Below the pieces are notes generated by a model that was given only the letters and a program-made list of their open reading frames with translations, was not told where the DNA came from and did not search any database. The translations under genes were made by a program, and so were the position numbers. Positions 10,701 through 19,022 of a stretch of 64,000 nucleotides of DNA are shown piece after piece (positions within the stretch are counted from its first letter, which is position 1; the number at the start of each line of letters is the position of its first letter). The stretch spans positions 5,983,997-6,047,996 of the forward strand of contig CM043964.1 in NCBI GenBank assembly GCA_014529385.2. Reading direction: 5' to 3'. This DNA is from Adiantum capillus-veneris. Its lineage: Eukaryota > Streptophyta > Polypodiopsida > Polypodiales > Pteridaceae.

Positions 10701-12079
10701 TGGAAAGATACAAAGCGAGGCTTGTTGCTAAAGGTTATGCACAAACAAAAGGTCTTGATTATGATGAGACATTTAGTCCAGTTGCAAAGATGACAACAGT
10801 CAGATTGGTGATAGCAATGGCAAGTATGTTCGGTTGGAAGTTACGGCAAATGGATGTAGATAATGCATTCTTGAATGGTGACTTGGAAGAAGAAGTTTAT
10901 ATGATACAGCCAGAGGGTTATCAACATCCAGAGTTTCCATATTATGTGTGTAAGTTGAAGAAGGCATTGTATGGTTTGAAGCAAGCATCTAGATCTTGGT
11001 GTGAAAAGATAACCAGATTCTTGAAGAAGATTGGATTTAAACAATCTATTGCTGATCACTCATTATTTTTGAAGCATGTTGATGGAGAGATCGTCGTTAT
11101 TGTTATCTATGTTGATGACTTGATTCTCACTGGAAGTCATGCTGAGCAAATTTTGCATGTCAAGAAGAGTTTGTTGAGAGAATTCAACATGAAGGACCTT
11201 GGTGAGTTGAGATATTTCTTGGGAATTGAAATTGTCAATACTTTATCAGGAATTTGGATGATACAAAGACAATATGCATTGGATATGCTTGAGAAGTATG
11301 GAATGACAGCATGCAAACCGGTTGATACACCTCTTGATCAAAATGTGAAGTTGTTTGATGATGGACATTACATTGAGGATGTCACTATGTATCGCAAGAT
11401 GGTTGGAAGCCTTATTTACTTGACAATAACAAGGCCAGATTTGAGTTATGCAGTGGGTGTTGTGAGTCAATTCATGCAAAATCCATGTAAAAGTCATCTT
11501 GATGCAGTGAGACGGATTATGAGATATGTGAAAGCCACTGTCAGTTATGGAATGTTTTATGAAAAGAATGGGAAGCTTTGTCTTTATGGTTACACAGATG
11601 CAGATTGGGCAGGAGATTTTATGGATAGAAGATCTACAAGTGGTTATGCATTTTCCATTGGCAATGGTATGATAAGTTGGAGTAGCAAGAAGCAATCAAC
11701 TGTAGCATTATCAAGTACAGAAGCTGAATATCGTGGAGCAGCTTTGGCAGCATGTGAAGAGTCATGGTTGAGAGTACTTATGGTAGAATTTGGTTTTGAC
11801 TATCTTGACAGTGTCATTATATATTGTGACAATATTAGCAGCATCATGTTGGCAAAGAATCCAATCTACCATGCTCGCACTAAACACATTGAGGTACATT
11901 ATCACTTCATTAGAGAAAAAGTTTTGGCAAATGAGATTGATTTGGTGTATGTGAAGACAAATGATCAAGTTGCGGATATATTCACAAAAGCTCTTGGAAA
12001 GGAGAAGTTTTGCTACTTTCGTGAAGCATTGGGAATCCATCATATGCAAGCTCACTCTGAGCTTGAGGGGGAGTGTTAA
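7712..12079 (+). CDS. Copia-A Gag-Pol polyprotein
   Basis: This is an uninterrupted 1,455-aa polyprotein. I start it at ATG 7712 (MAESSTQV); the frame is open upstream to a TTG at 7634, which I do not consider a start. Approximate domains: UBN2-type gag from residue 10; an RG-rich segment (230-280) before a CX2CX4HX4C knuckle at about 289 (CNRCGIYGHFEREC); protease DSGA at about 367; integrase with an HHCC zinc site, then HSD near 571, RTDGGGEY near 634 and NGVAERKN near 670; RT with MDVDNAFLNGDL near 1046 and YVDD near 1133; RNase H with TDADWAGD near 1295 and SSTEAEY near 1334. All catalytic residues I can check are present. The stop codon TAA (12077-12079) lies inside the 3' LTR, leaving almost no untranslated gap. 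Confidence 0.97.
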   Translation: MAESSTQVTQIVGEKLTRENYSIWSYRMENFIMGKGLWDYVTGEQECPEVGLEPNRENVEAHKTWQAGVEAYKKWIENSRKVMHWISLCISDFFIPHVKKAQSPKEAWEILARMNSSNTEPRKVHLKQRLHCVWRGNRSISDYVTEIKQIQEDLASINVEVPDDDLVSVTLNGLGPEYKSLDTSISVRGHMPDFEELVNLCLQEEVKLGKSGPSTSNNNSRDQVFYSRGRGNNRGGRGNYGRGNNVGRGQWQNQQSQSYNDYSQRGRGRARTRGRGGGRFVHPQRDGYCNRCGIYGHFERECYTRLNQNRDRGGRGRGYGRHGGNFAGYNLHDQNIYDNRSSGHLFPMEHVVGSMVEPHHTDDWYLDSGATNHMTYHGEWFDRKEKLEEDEFVATGDDTMHRITHVGSVPLLEKDGTYNTLGDVLYVPSITKNLASVGQMTDQGLQVRFNRYGCFIEEFHNGKPGKILARGRKKGRLFSLEAGDPCLHSGMYANKSATQDDWANLWHKRIGHVNFRRLKHMQSNQIVRGLPKFGKLNFEHVCEACQFGKQSRLPFPKRGRISQSPLEIVHSDIWGPCDHATPNGCRYFITFTDDYSRMTWVYFLKAKSEAFEVFLEFKVMVEKENGCQIKCLRTDGGGEYMSHSFDDYLRKQGIRRQITCRYTPQQNGVAERKNRVIAEIARAMMNEMNMPLTYWAEAVHTAVHIMNRTPTAAIHEISPYERLYGIKPTVSYMKVFGCVCYVHVPNEARKKMEPKAVKCIFLGYPVEKKGYKCYDPTTRQVYVSRDVRFCEHEPWYKPKPVMIEDEYEEQENVRHVVDKPGPSTRTISGPHMAEESTGSVNPWSGRLRDKKQDEKGKKKVVEESSGDESLDEEHDLPHLRTPGSKHIEKYVPPYARVEEKSAPQLRRSERVRYPVDRLTYNGYMRTHYAYMVSRVQHKEPTCFQEAIGKSEWESAMDDEMDALVKNDTWDLVRLPSGKKAIGSKWVYKVKCKSDGSVERYKARLVAKGYAQTKGLDYDETFSPVAKMTTVRLVIAMASMFGWKLRQMDVDNAFLNGDLEEEVYMIQPEGYQHPEFPYYVCKLKKALYGLKQASRSWCEKITRFLKKIGFKQSIADHSLFLKHVDGEIVVIVIYVDDLILTGSHAEQILHVKKSLLREFNMKDLGELRYFLGIEIVNTLSGIWMIQRQYALDMLEKYGMTACKPVDTPLDQNVKLFDDGHYIEDVTMYRKMVGSLIYLTITRPDLSYAVGVVSQFMQNPCKSHLDAVRRIMRYVKATVSYGMFYEKNGKLCLYGYTDADWAGDFMDRRSTSGYAFSIGNGMISWSSKKQSTVALSSTEAEYRGAALAACEESWLRVLMVEFGFDYLDSVIIYCDNISSIMLAKNPIYHARTKHIEVHYHFIREKVLANEIDLVYVKTNDQVADIFTKALGKEKFCYFREALGIHHMQAHSELEGEC
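12062..12073 (+). other. Copia-A polypurine tract
   Basis: CTTGAGGGGGAG lies immediately before the TG of the 3' LTR and overlaps the last pol codons. It is the expected primer for plus-strand synthesis. Confidence 0.9.
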
Positions 12080-12305
12080 AGAATATGATGTTAAAGAATA
12101 TGCCCATTGTGCTATGGGCGGCTGGACACTGACTATACTATGTTGTAAAAAATATACTTTGGATAATAGTTCAAAGAAGAAGAAGAGAAGAGCAGCTCGT
12201 TGAATGGCTGCTACAGGGTAACGATTGTGTGTGTGTGTCTCGATTTGTGTTGGTGTGTGTGTGTAGTCTTCTTTCCTACCTTCTCCATCACCTGCGCACT
12301 CTACA
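12074..12305 (+). repeat. Copia-A 3' LTR
   Basis: It is 232 bp and identical by eye to 6576-6807, followed by the TTGTG target-site duplication at 12306-12310. Its first six bases contain the pol stop codon. Confidence 0.97.
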
Positions 12306-12310
12306 TTGTG

Positions 12311-12581
12311 TTGCCCTACTAGTGAAGAGCATCTAGTTCACTTTTGGTGCAGTTTGGAGGTCTGGTATAGCCGGTGTTAGTGGTTTCGATCCCAAAATTT
12401 CCCAGATTGGTTTTGTATCTGTGCCTGCTACTACTCGTGTGGTTGACAATGTGATATCCAAGATGCTTCTAGACATAGTTAGGAATTTACCCCTCATGGT
12501 TGGAGTGAGTAAGAGCCAGAAAATAGAGCGTAGGAGAGCATGAAAGGTCGCCAAATCCACAACTCGGAGCTCTCCCTCTAA
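12311..12581. other. Unassigned DNA between Copia-A and element X
   Basis: A short open stretch exists on each strand (minus 12333-12596; plus about 12357-12541), but neither shows a recognisable domain. The minus one runs into the X LTR. I would not call a gene. Confidence 0.4.
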
Positions 12582-13862
12582 CGTTGGTGCAACCAAATTT
12601 GGTCAATCATAGAAAATGGCATGGGTAGGTATGCGCAGGTTAGCAGATGCATGACAAAGAGCAAGATCAACTACAAAGATCTTGGGCAGGCAAGTTGCAA
12701 TAGATGTGTATGGCTAATGCGGTTTATAGGCCAAGAAGGGCTCCCAAAAGGGCTAATTTGGGTGGCAAATGAAAGAGGTTTAAGTGCAATCTTTTTGCCT
12801 CAAAATGTAAAGCTTGAGTTGCTGAAGGAGCAGGTCCAGACGGCTCATCAAACAAAGCTATAGAGCCCAAGATATTTGAGTTTGAAGGTGCAGTACATTG
12901 CAGATCTAAGACGGACTGGATAGGTAGTGCCAGGTAGTCCGAGCGAGCTTGGAGCTATGGGTGTGTATTGCTTGATTTATGGAGGCTACTGGTCTTTTCG
13001 GATCAGCAATCTAAGTCCCGGATGTCAAGATATTAGTAGATGAAGTTTCACCAAGGTCCAATTTTGTGCCGATTGGGTTGCCTCGATCAGTGTGCCATAT
13101 GAGATTCTTGGAGCTTTGCGAGGGATTGTATGCATTTTATGTGGTGTATGGAGCAGATAGAAAGTGACGGCATGTCAAATGGAGCCCGGATCGGATAGTA
13201 TAGCAGTTTGAAGTTGGGGGCAATTGCGATGCCAGATGCTTTTTTTCAATTTTGGTGTGCGTCGTTCGAGATCATCAACGGACATTCGAGGTGGGGAGAA
13301 TGCAAGGAAAATTTAAGTCAATAAAGAGCTCTCCTGGTTGGCTTCGACAACTTGGAGATTGGAGCATTGTGTAGCATTTGGAAAACAAAGCAAGAGGGGC
13401 CAAAAATTTGGAATGTTTGGGGCTTTTTTTTAAAAAAAAACTTGAAAATTTGACGAGCTTGGTGGTGAGTCCATGGGGCGACAGCTACGTGGCTCTCAAA
13501 AAACCCACATGCAAGCGCACTTGCTGGGAGTGTGGGCTTTATAGCTCACAGCATGAAGTAGTATGGGATATCAAGCAAAAGAGAGAAATCTCTCTCTCGG
13601 TGGCTATGGAGGATGGTGCGTGGGCGCTGCGAGCCAGCCCTGCGGGGCAGAGCTCAACGTCGTTTGTCAAAAGGCCGCGGCTGGTGGTGGTTGATGCCGG
13701 TCGGTGTGGTGGGGCGAGTGGCGATGATGACATGGCAATGTCACCCGCCTAGAGGCAGTTCCCACAGGCCCTATAGGGTGCTAATGTTTTGAGAGCAAAG
13801 GGGAAGCCCCCACTAGCGATGTCGCTAGTGCTTGGGGGGCTATCCCATGGCATCTTGGGTGC

Positions 13863-13905
<43 letters not shown>

Positions 13906-14310
13906 CCATTTTTTGGCTAGGGAACCCATTTTTTTTCCTTTTTGGCTTAGCCACTCCTATAAAAGGAGATGTACATGAATTTTAAGGGGCTTTTGGGCCT
14001 ATTGATTTTTTTTTACAAACGAGGATTGTTGGCGCATAGAGTCCATTGTAAACGGTTGTGTGGATGCTAGTAAAGCCATCATTACTGTCTCTTGGCATCA
14101 ATTCCCCCTTTCCCCTTCTCTTCTTTGCTTGTGTGCGTGCATTTTCGGGCATGTGTTTGTGTGTGCACCCCCCTCCGAGGTCTGTTGTGCAAAGAGAGAT
14201 AGAGAGAGGTTTTCAAGGTGAACTCTATTGGATTGGTGCATTGTGTATACCCTGGGATATAGTGAGGCATTGTGTTCTGTTCTGGGTGTGTTCCCCTTTC
14301 CCCCTCTCCA
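12582..14310 (+). repeat. Element X left LTR
   Basis: It pairs with 30211-32166. Shared landmarks are GGTGCAACCAAA near the start, GGTTTATAGGCCAAGAAGGGCTC, the AGCAAAGGGGAAGCCCCCACTAG block, TATAAAAG at 13958-13965, and the terminal CCCCTTTCCCCCTCTCCA. The first base appears mutated (CG instead of TG). Relative to the right copy it lacks about 190 bp after the (GA)n tract (13866-13904) and about 115 bp near 14200. A perfect 9-bp-stem palindrome lies at 13811-13830. Confidence 0.85.
13811..13830. other. Palindrome (hairpin) in X LTR
   Basis: CACTAGCGA and its exact reverse complement are separated by TG. Flanking CCCC and GGGG extend the possible stem. The right LTR copy (near 31431-31450) carries base changes that break the stem. 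It lies about 130 bp upstream of the TATA box. Confidence 0.7.
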
Positions 14311-14545
14311 TCTTTTGGTGCCCCCACTAAGAAGCTGTCTGATGATCCTATTTGAAGTCTGAAGCGGTGCTTGGTAGCCGACAAAGCGATTGGGGCATTG
14401 TGTATACCTTGGGATATAGTGACGCATTGTGTTGTGTTCAGGGTGTTTTCCCCTTTTCCCCTCTCCATCTTTTGGTGGCCCCATTGAGAAGTTGTCTGAT
14501 GCTCCTATTTGAAGTCCGAAGCGGTGCTTGGTAGCCGACAAAGCG
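14232..14545 (+). repeat. 157-bp tandem duplication across the X LTR/leader junction
   Basis: Units 14232-14388 and 14389-14545 are nearly the same length and about 90 percent alike by eye. Each contains the last ~79 bp of the LTR plus ~78 bp of post-LTR leader, so the LTR end and the start of the leader occur twice. The right LTR has no such duplication. Confidence 0.85.
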
Positions 14546-14594
14546 GTTGGCAGATGGTCGAAGTGTTCGGTGACCGAGTTTGAAGTTGATAGAG

Positions 14595-16495
14595 ATGGTG
14601 GATCCAAGTTTTGGCCCCATATTTACGGGTGTTGAAGATCCTGAAGATTTGTTAGCATATTTTGAGTTATGGCTGCTGTCGTTGCAAGGTGCATGGCGAG
14701 AGCCTGAATGAGTACGACTAGACAAAGGTGCATCCAATTTACTCTCACACAAAGTATGCACCAGCCATTTTGGCATACCTCTACCCTTCGCATTCTCAAC
14801 CCTTTCCACATCAAGTACATCATGTACATCTACATCAGTAATAGGTTGATCTGTAACATTTTTAGAAATCCCCATAGGTTCTACATTTGCCTCATTTGAA
14901 TTTACATTCAAACTTCCAGCAGTGAAAAGAGTCAACAAATTGTCATAAATGTCATGTAAGCTTACATTACTATCTGTAGTACATGATAGCAAGGGCTAAA
15001 CAAAATCTTCCACAAACATTATATCCTATGAAACCAAGATACACTTTGTTTGTGGTTGGTACAACTTGTAACCTTTACTTTCAGTACTATAACCAACAAT
15101 GTTGACGGATGCGAAAAAGTTGCGGACAATGTCACTGTTGATGCATGGACAGGCCAAGATTTGGTTTGATGGTTTAAAGATCAGTGATCTAGGGTCATGG
15201 AAGGATTTGTAGAGTCCGTTTTGGTTTCAAGAAGTGATTACTCTAGAAGAAGCTGGTGCAAAGCTGAAGGCGGTACGCCGTGATATAAGTAAATATTTTT
15301 CCATTTTTGATTGAGCAGTTTGAAGCTCGTTGGAAGAAATTGGAGTTTGCTACTAGGGTAAGAGGCAATCAATATTTGAGGCTGTCAAAGCTGCTAGAGT
15401 GCGTGCATTTGAGGATTAGAGAAAAGGTCAAGTGCGGTGCATATATATATATATATATATGAAGACATGGTCTATCTAGCCAAGATGAAGAGCAGAAAGG
15501 TAAAGCAAAAGCTGGAGATGGGATTGTTGAAGCCTGTAGATTATGTGCATGTTGCAATAGTAGCAGAGTGTTCTTTGGTCCAGTTGTTCGAAGTGCATAG
15601 GCTATAGAGGTAAGGCATATGGTTGGTTATGGCCCTTGGAGGTTTCTAGTTTATGATGTACCTATGTTGATGGTGGACAAGCTTGTCAACGAGGAGAAGC
15701 CCCATGTCGAAGTGAACCATGGTACAAAAGCGGTAGCAAATGTTGAGGTTCCAGAGCGGATTAAAGAGGTAAAGCTCGTTTTTGTGAAAAGCTTGCATGA
15801 AAAGGCAGTGCAGTGCAGTCGAGTTACAGATACCAAGGGTTCAGAAGGGGATGAAGAAAGTGTGAAACGCCATGGAGATGGTCAAGCATTTGTGGATCAG
15901 CAAGCGATGAAGATGCTGATACAGAGCTGATATATGATTCTAGTGATGAAGAAGATACAAGTTGGAGTTGCTGGGAGACAAGCGAGGAAGATCGAGCAGA
16001 TGAGTCCACATCCTATGGTGAGGAGACAGAGTCTGATGAACCTGAGCTGGTAAAGGTAAAGTTGCCTTCTTATGTGTTTGATGATATGGTAATAGCCCAT
16101 GTTCAAGAAGAGCAGGGAAGGGAGCAATCCATTGTGCTTAGTAGAGATCAATTAGAGGAGTCTATGCCCACCAATGGAGATATGCGGATAGAGACGGTGC
16201 AGAATCTTTCCCACAAGGTGTGAAATGACCTTACCTATGGATGATGACCAAGATGATGCAGTGTGGGGAGAATTTTTGTCTACCTTGGCAGAGCATGATG
16301 CAGTGGTAGAAGAGGTGATTGAAGTACAAATAGTTGAAGCGGACATGACAAGTAGAGCTGAATCACCTTGAAGAGCAGTTGGCTGCAGCATGAGGGCTTG
16401 ATGATGCTGGAATCGAGTGTATTTACAAGGGTGCGGAGGTTGTGTTACCAAATTTGTTGGACATTCCAATGTAGCAGGCATGTCTAGAGGTGGAT
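14595..16495 (+). pseudogene. Element X gag-like remnant
   Basis: Pieces of a gag-like protein can be followed through several frames. From ATG 14595 the frame reads MVDPSFGPIFTGVEDPEDLL and on to about 14704. It resumes at 15102 with LTDAKKLRTMSLLMHGQAKI and a WFDGL motif, the typical gypsy gag core. A shifted frame gives FEARWKKLEF and EDMVYLAKMKSRKV up to about 15606. A Glu/Asp-rich tail runs to about 16200 (including the 103-codon open stretch at 15619-15930). It is broken by stops, frameshifts, a copia scrap (14705-15101) and the G1 insertion at 16496. No zinc knuckle or pol follows. Confidence 0.7.
14705..15101 (-). pseudogene. Copia pol scrap inserted in X gag
   Basis: On the minus strand, the end of a copia integrase domain can be read (VGYSTESKGYKLYQP, then a stop, near 15090-15000). 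It is followed by the Asn/Asp-rich linker before RT and WLVHTLCESKLDAPLSSR near 14720. No LTR, primer site or target duplication bounds it, so it arrived as an internal fragment, not as a whole element. It splits the X gag remnant. Confidence 0.65.
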
Positions 16496-16746
16496 TGTGC
16501 ACTCCTTGCCGCACTGTCGAAGCAAGGGACTTGCCAATACACCGTGTGCGAGCCGCAAACGGCTCCAAGAACACAACAAGCCTAAACTAACAAGCTCAAG
16601 AGAGCAAAGGGTGTGTCACTCACCGCTCTACGCTCGCCTTCGTGGTGGATTCCTCGCCACGATGAAGAAGAAGCTGCAGTCGTGCCGCGCTCAACCGCTT
16701 CGCCGCCGTCGTGCCTTCGTAATGCTCGATCGCACACACACTCTCC

Positions 16747-16790
<44 letters not shown>

Positions 16791-17094
16791 AGGAGGTGAA
16801 GAAGAAGATGATGGAGATGGAGCAAGAGCACTCTTCTATTGCACAAATGAGAGAATGAGTAAAAATTAGGTTTAGTTGGCTTTTATAGGAGCTCACCCCA
16901 TTCACACTTGGGCGCCCATGCTTAGCCAACTAATCCCTTGAATGTCCCAGTTAGAGTGCATCTCTCATCGGCGATCACTCTTACCCTTTTCCTATTGGAC
17001 CGACAAGCCCGGTGCCTGACTCTACTTAAATAAATAATATGGTTACAGTGTCCGTCGTAGGCGATAGGGTGTCCGTGAGCCACGAGGGTTAACA
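16496..17094 (-). repeat. G1 3' LTR
   Basis: It pairs with 29070-29674. In sense orientation it starts TGTTAACCCTCG and ends GAGTGCACA. It contains a (CT)n(CA)n compound microsatellite (about 16738-16790) and TATAAAAG on the minus strand (16880-16887). Confidence 0.95.
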
Positions 17095-17107
17095 TACCCC
17101 CCTTCCT
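17095..17107 (-). other. G1 polypurine tract
   Basis: In sense orientation the tract reads CAGGAAGGGGGGTA and directly abuts the TG of the 3' LTR, the expected plus-strand primer site. Confidence 0.85.
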
Positions 17108-18317
17108 GATGTAGATTCCGTCCTCGGAAGCTATTGAGTTGAAGCTTGGTATGTCCATGTTGTAGAGCATCTAGATTTGAATCTGCAAAGCAAAGTCACT
17201 GTTTTAGCAAGCGGAATTATATTGCCATAAATCATGAGGGGAATGTAAAGTACATGTGGAAATGAGTAATTGCAAGACTTATGAAATGTTAGACTGCCAT
17301 TAAAGACAAATAAATTGCACTTTGAGTAGATTAATTAATCAAGAGTTTTGAGCTTATGGGTGAGTCTATCAATTAGTTAGCTATGACTAAGGTTAAAACA
17401 ACTACTCTAGTACTAGCTAAGCTAAGAAGATTATCTAATGCAAGATTCCCTAATTATGCTTTTCAGCTTTGATTAGCCAACTCGCTCTCACAACTGCAAA
17501 CAGAAGCTTGAAATGTTAACTGTAAGCTCAATGGAAGTCTTTTAATTTTTCTTTATCTTTTTTTAATACTTTTTTACTTTGGGTCACAATCATGTCACGT
17601 GTGTGCTTATTTTGTATGTCCGGGGTTTTTTGCTTCTCAAGGAAAAGCGCCCACACTGGGAACCTCTAGGGCTCTAGTACCATAGACAATACATGTGAGT
17701 GAAGTACCAATTCAAGCCAGGATATCTCTTCCAGCATAAGATTTTTCATTTGTGGCACTTATGTTTTTTTTTTTTTTTTTGCTTCCATTTCCTTGGTATT
17801 CGCACTAGTGTTTTTTGTTGTTTGAGTGAGCAAGCCTTTCTCTGCCTAAAACATTCCTAAGGTCTCAAATACTCGGATAATTTTATTAGCTAGGCCTAGT
17901 GGTCAAGTAAATGAGTTAACCTATAGTCACGGTCTCCTAATCTCCAGGCTCATCCATAAGATTAAACTGGAGTTCAATCAACTTAAGCAAAGACAAATTT
18001 ATACATCTATAATGGCAGATAACAATCATAACTATTGCACTCAAACAAAGAATGAAAAATCATTATTAGCAATTACACATATCCACCAACATGAATCATG
18101 GAAAGTAGTACACCTGGAGGTATGGAGTGGCTCATTTCGTTGAAGCAGATGTCCTCAGCCATGTGGATGGAGATCCATATAAGTACTACCTAACACATCC
18201 AAAAACAGGCACTATACCTCTAGGAGGCATGTCAGTGTGAAAAATTAAAACTCCTAAAAAACAAACTCAAAACACAATCTAGACCCCTAACCTACCTATC
18301 TGTCACCCCTTTTAGAA
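17108..18317 (-). other. G1 long 3' untranslated region
   Basis: About 1.2 kb between the extra ORF and the purine tract contains no ORF of note. A poly-T run (plus strand) lies at 17766-17780. A long 3' non-coding stretch is a known trait of some plant gypsy lineages. Confidence 0.6.
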
Positions 18318-18740
18318 TCAAGGAAAGAGGATATTATATAAACCGGGTGGCCACCCTAAGGCTAGGCCTCTATCCTCATCATCTAGATAAATAAAATCGT
18401 TGTCCGTGAGGCCATAGTCTTCCTCGGTCTCTATTAGTTCCTCTTCATCATCCTCTTGTGCAAGCATGCTAATCAAGAACCTCGTGATGCGTGGATACTC
18501 ATCTTGTGCAAAAGAATAAGCATGTGCCATTGGAGACACATTCGCTACTGGGTAGGGATCACTAGTTAGCCATAGACGTATCAGCCATTCTAACTCCTCA
18601 AAATTTCTCTCACATGCAAGGCTCTCTATCAAATCCCATTCGCAAGAAAGTATAGGGTAGCATACGTAGAACACTTGAGGAAAAGACAAAGGGTACCTTT
18701 CATCAAAAATAGAAGTGCATGCCTCTGGTGAAGTAGCCAT
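18318..18740 (-). CDS. G1 ORF3, unrecognised acidic protein
   Basis: This is a 140-aa open frame in sense orientation, downstream of pol and upstream of the 3' LTR. I start it at ATG 18740 (MATSPEACTSIF); the frame is open three codons further to a TTG. The N-terminal half is rich in aromatic and Leu residues (YPLSFPQVFYVCYPIL; LEWLIRLWLTSDPYP). The C-terminal half is strongly acidic (EDDEEELIETEEDYG, YLDDEDRG) and ends GWPPGLYNILFP. There is no clear signal peptide, transmembrane helix, zinc motif or envelope-like feature. The position is where Athila-type elements carry an env-like ORF, but the content does not match that. It may be expressed from a spliced RNA. The function is unknown. Confidence 0.6.
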   Translation of the reverse strand: MATSPEACTSIFDERYPLSFPQVFYVCYPILSCEWDLIESLACERNFEELEWLIRLWLTSDPYPVANVSPMAHAYSFAQDEYPRITRFLISMLAQEDDEEELIETEEDYGLTDNDFIYLDDEDRGLALGWPPGLYNILFP

Positions 18741-19022
18741 TTCTGACAAGACAGATAGATTTGGTTAGGCCTTTAAAACATAAGAGTTGTTTTTGTGTGT
18801 TGCTTGAATTGACACGGTGAATTTGGACTTATATGTAAGATCTGATAGGGTGCTCTCTCATTGCTAGGCGCTCTTGCTCTTTACTATTTTTGTTTTTTTT
18901 GTGAGTATAAGGCTATATATATACATTCCCTAAGATTGGAATTGAGAGGTCAGGGAGGAAGGTTGAGAGGGGAGCGAGTGAATGATTGATGTTAGCAAAC
19001 ACTCCCCCCTTCCTTGGGTAGA

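Larger units (their letters stand above)
6576..12305 (+). mobile_element. Copia-A: complete Ty1/copia LTR retrotransposon
   Basis: The element has two 232-bp LTRs that look identical by eye and begin TG and end CA. It has a tRNA-iMet-type primer-binding site, one open gag-pol frame and a purine tract directly before the 3' LTR. The 5-bp TTGTG at 6571-6575 is repeated at 12306-12310 as a target-site duplication. All domains needed for retrotransposition are present in copia order (gag, protease, integrase, RT, RNase H). With no LTR divergence seen, it is the youngest complete insertion in the window and may be capable of transposition. Confidence 0.97.

Noticed and set aside
12333-12596. 87-codon minus-strand ORF as a host gene
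   Set aside because: It starts inside the X LTR and shows no domain or conservation signal.
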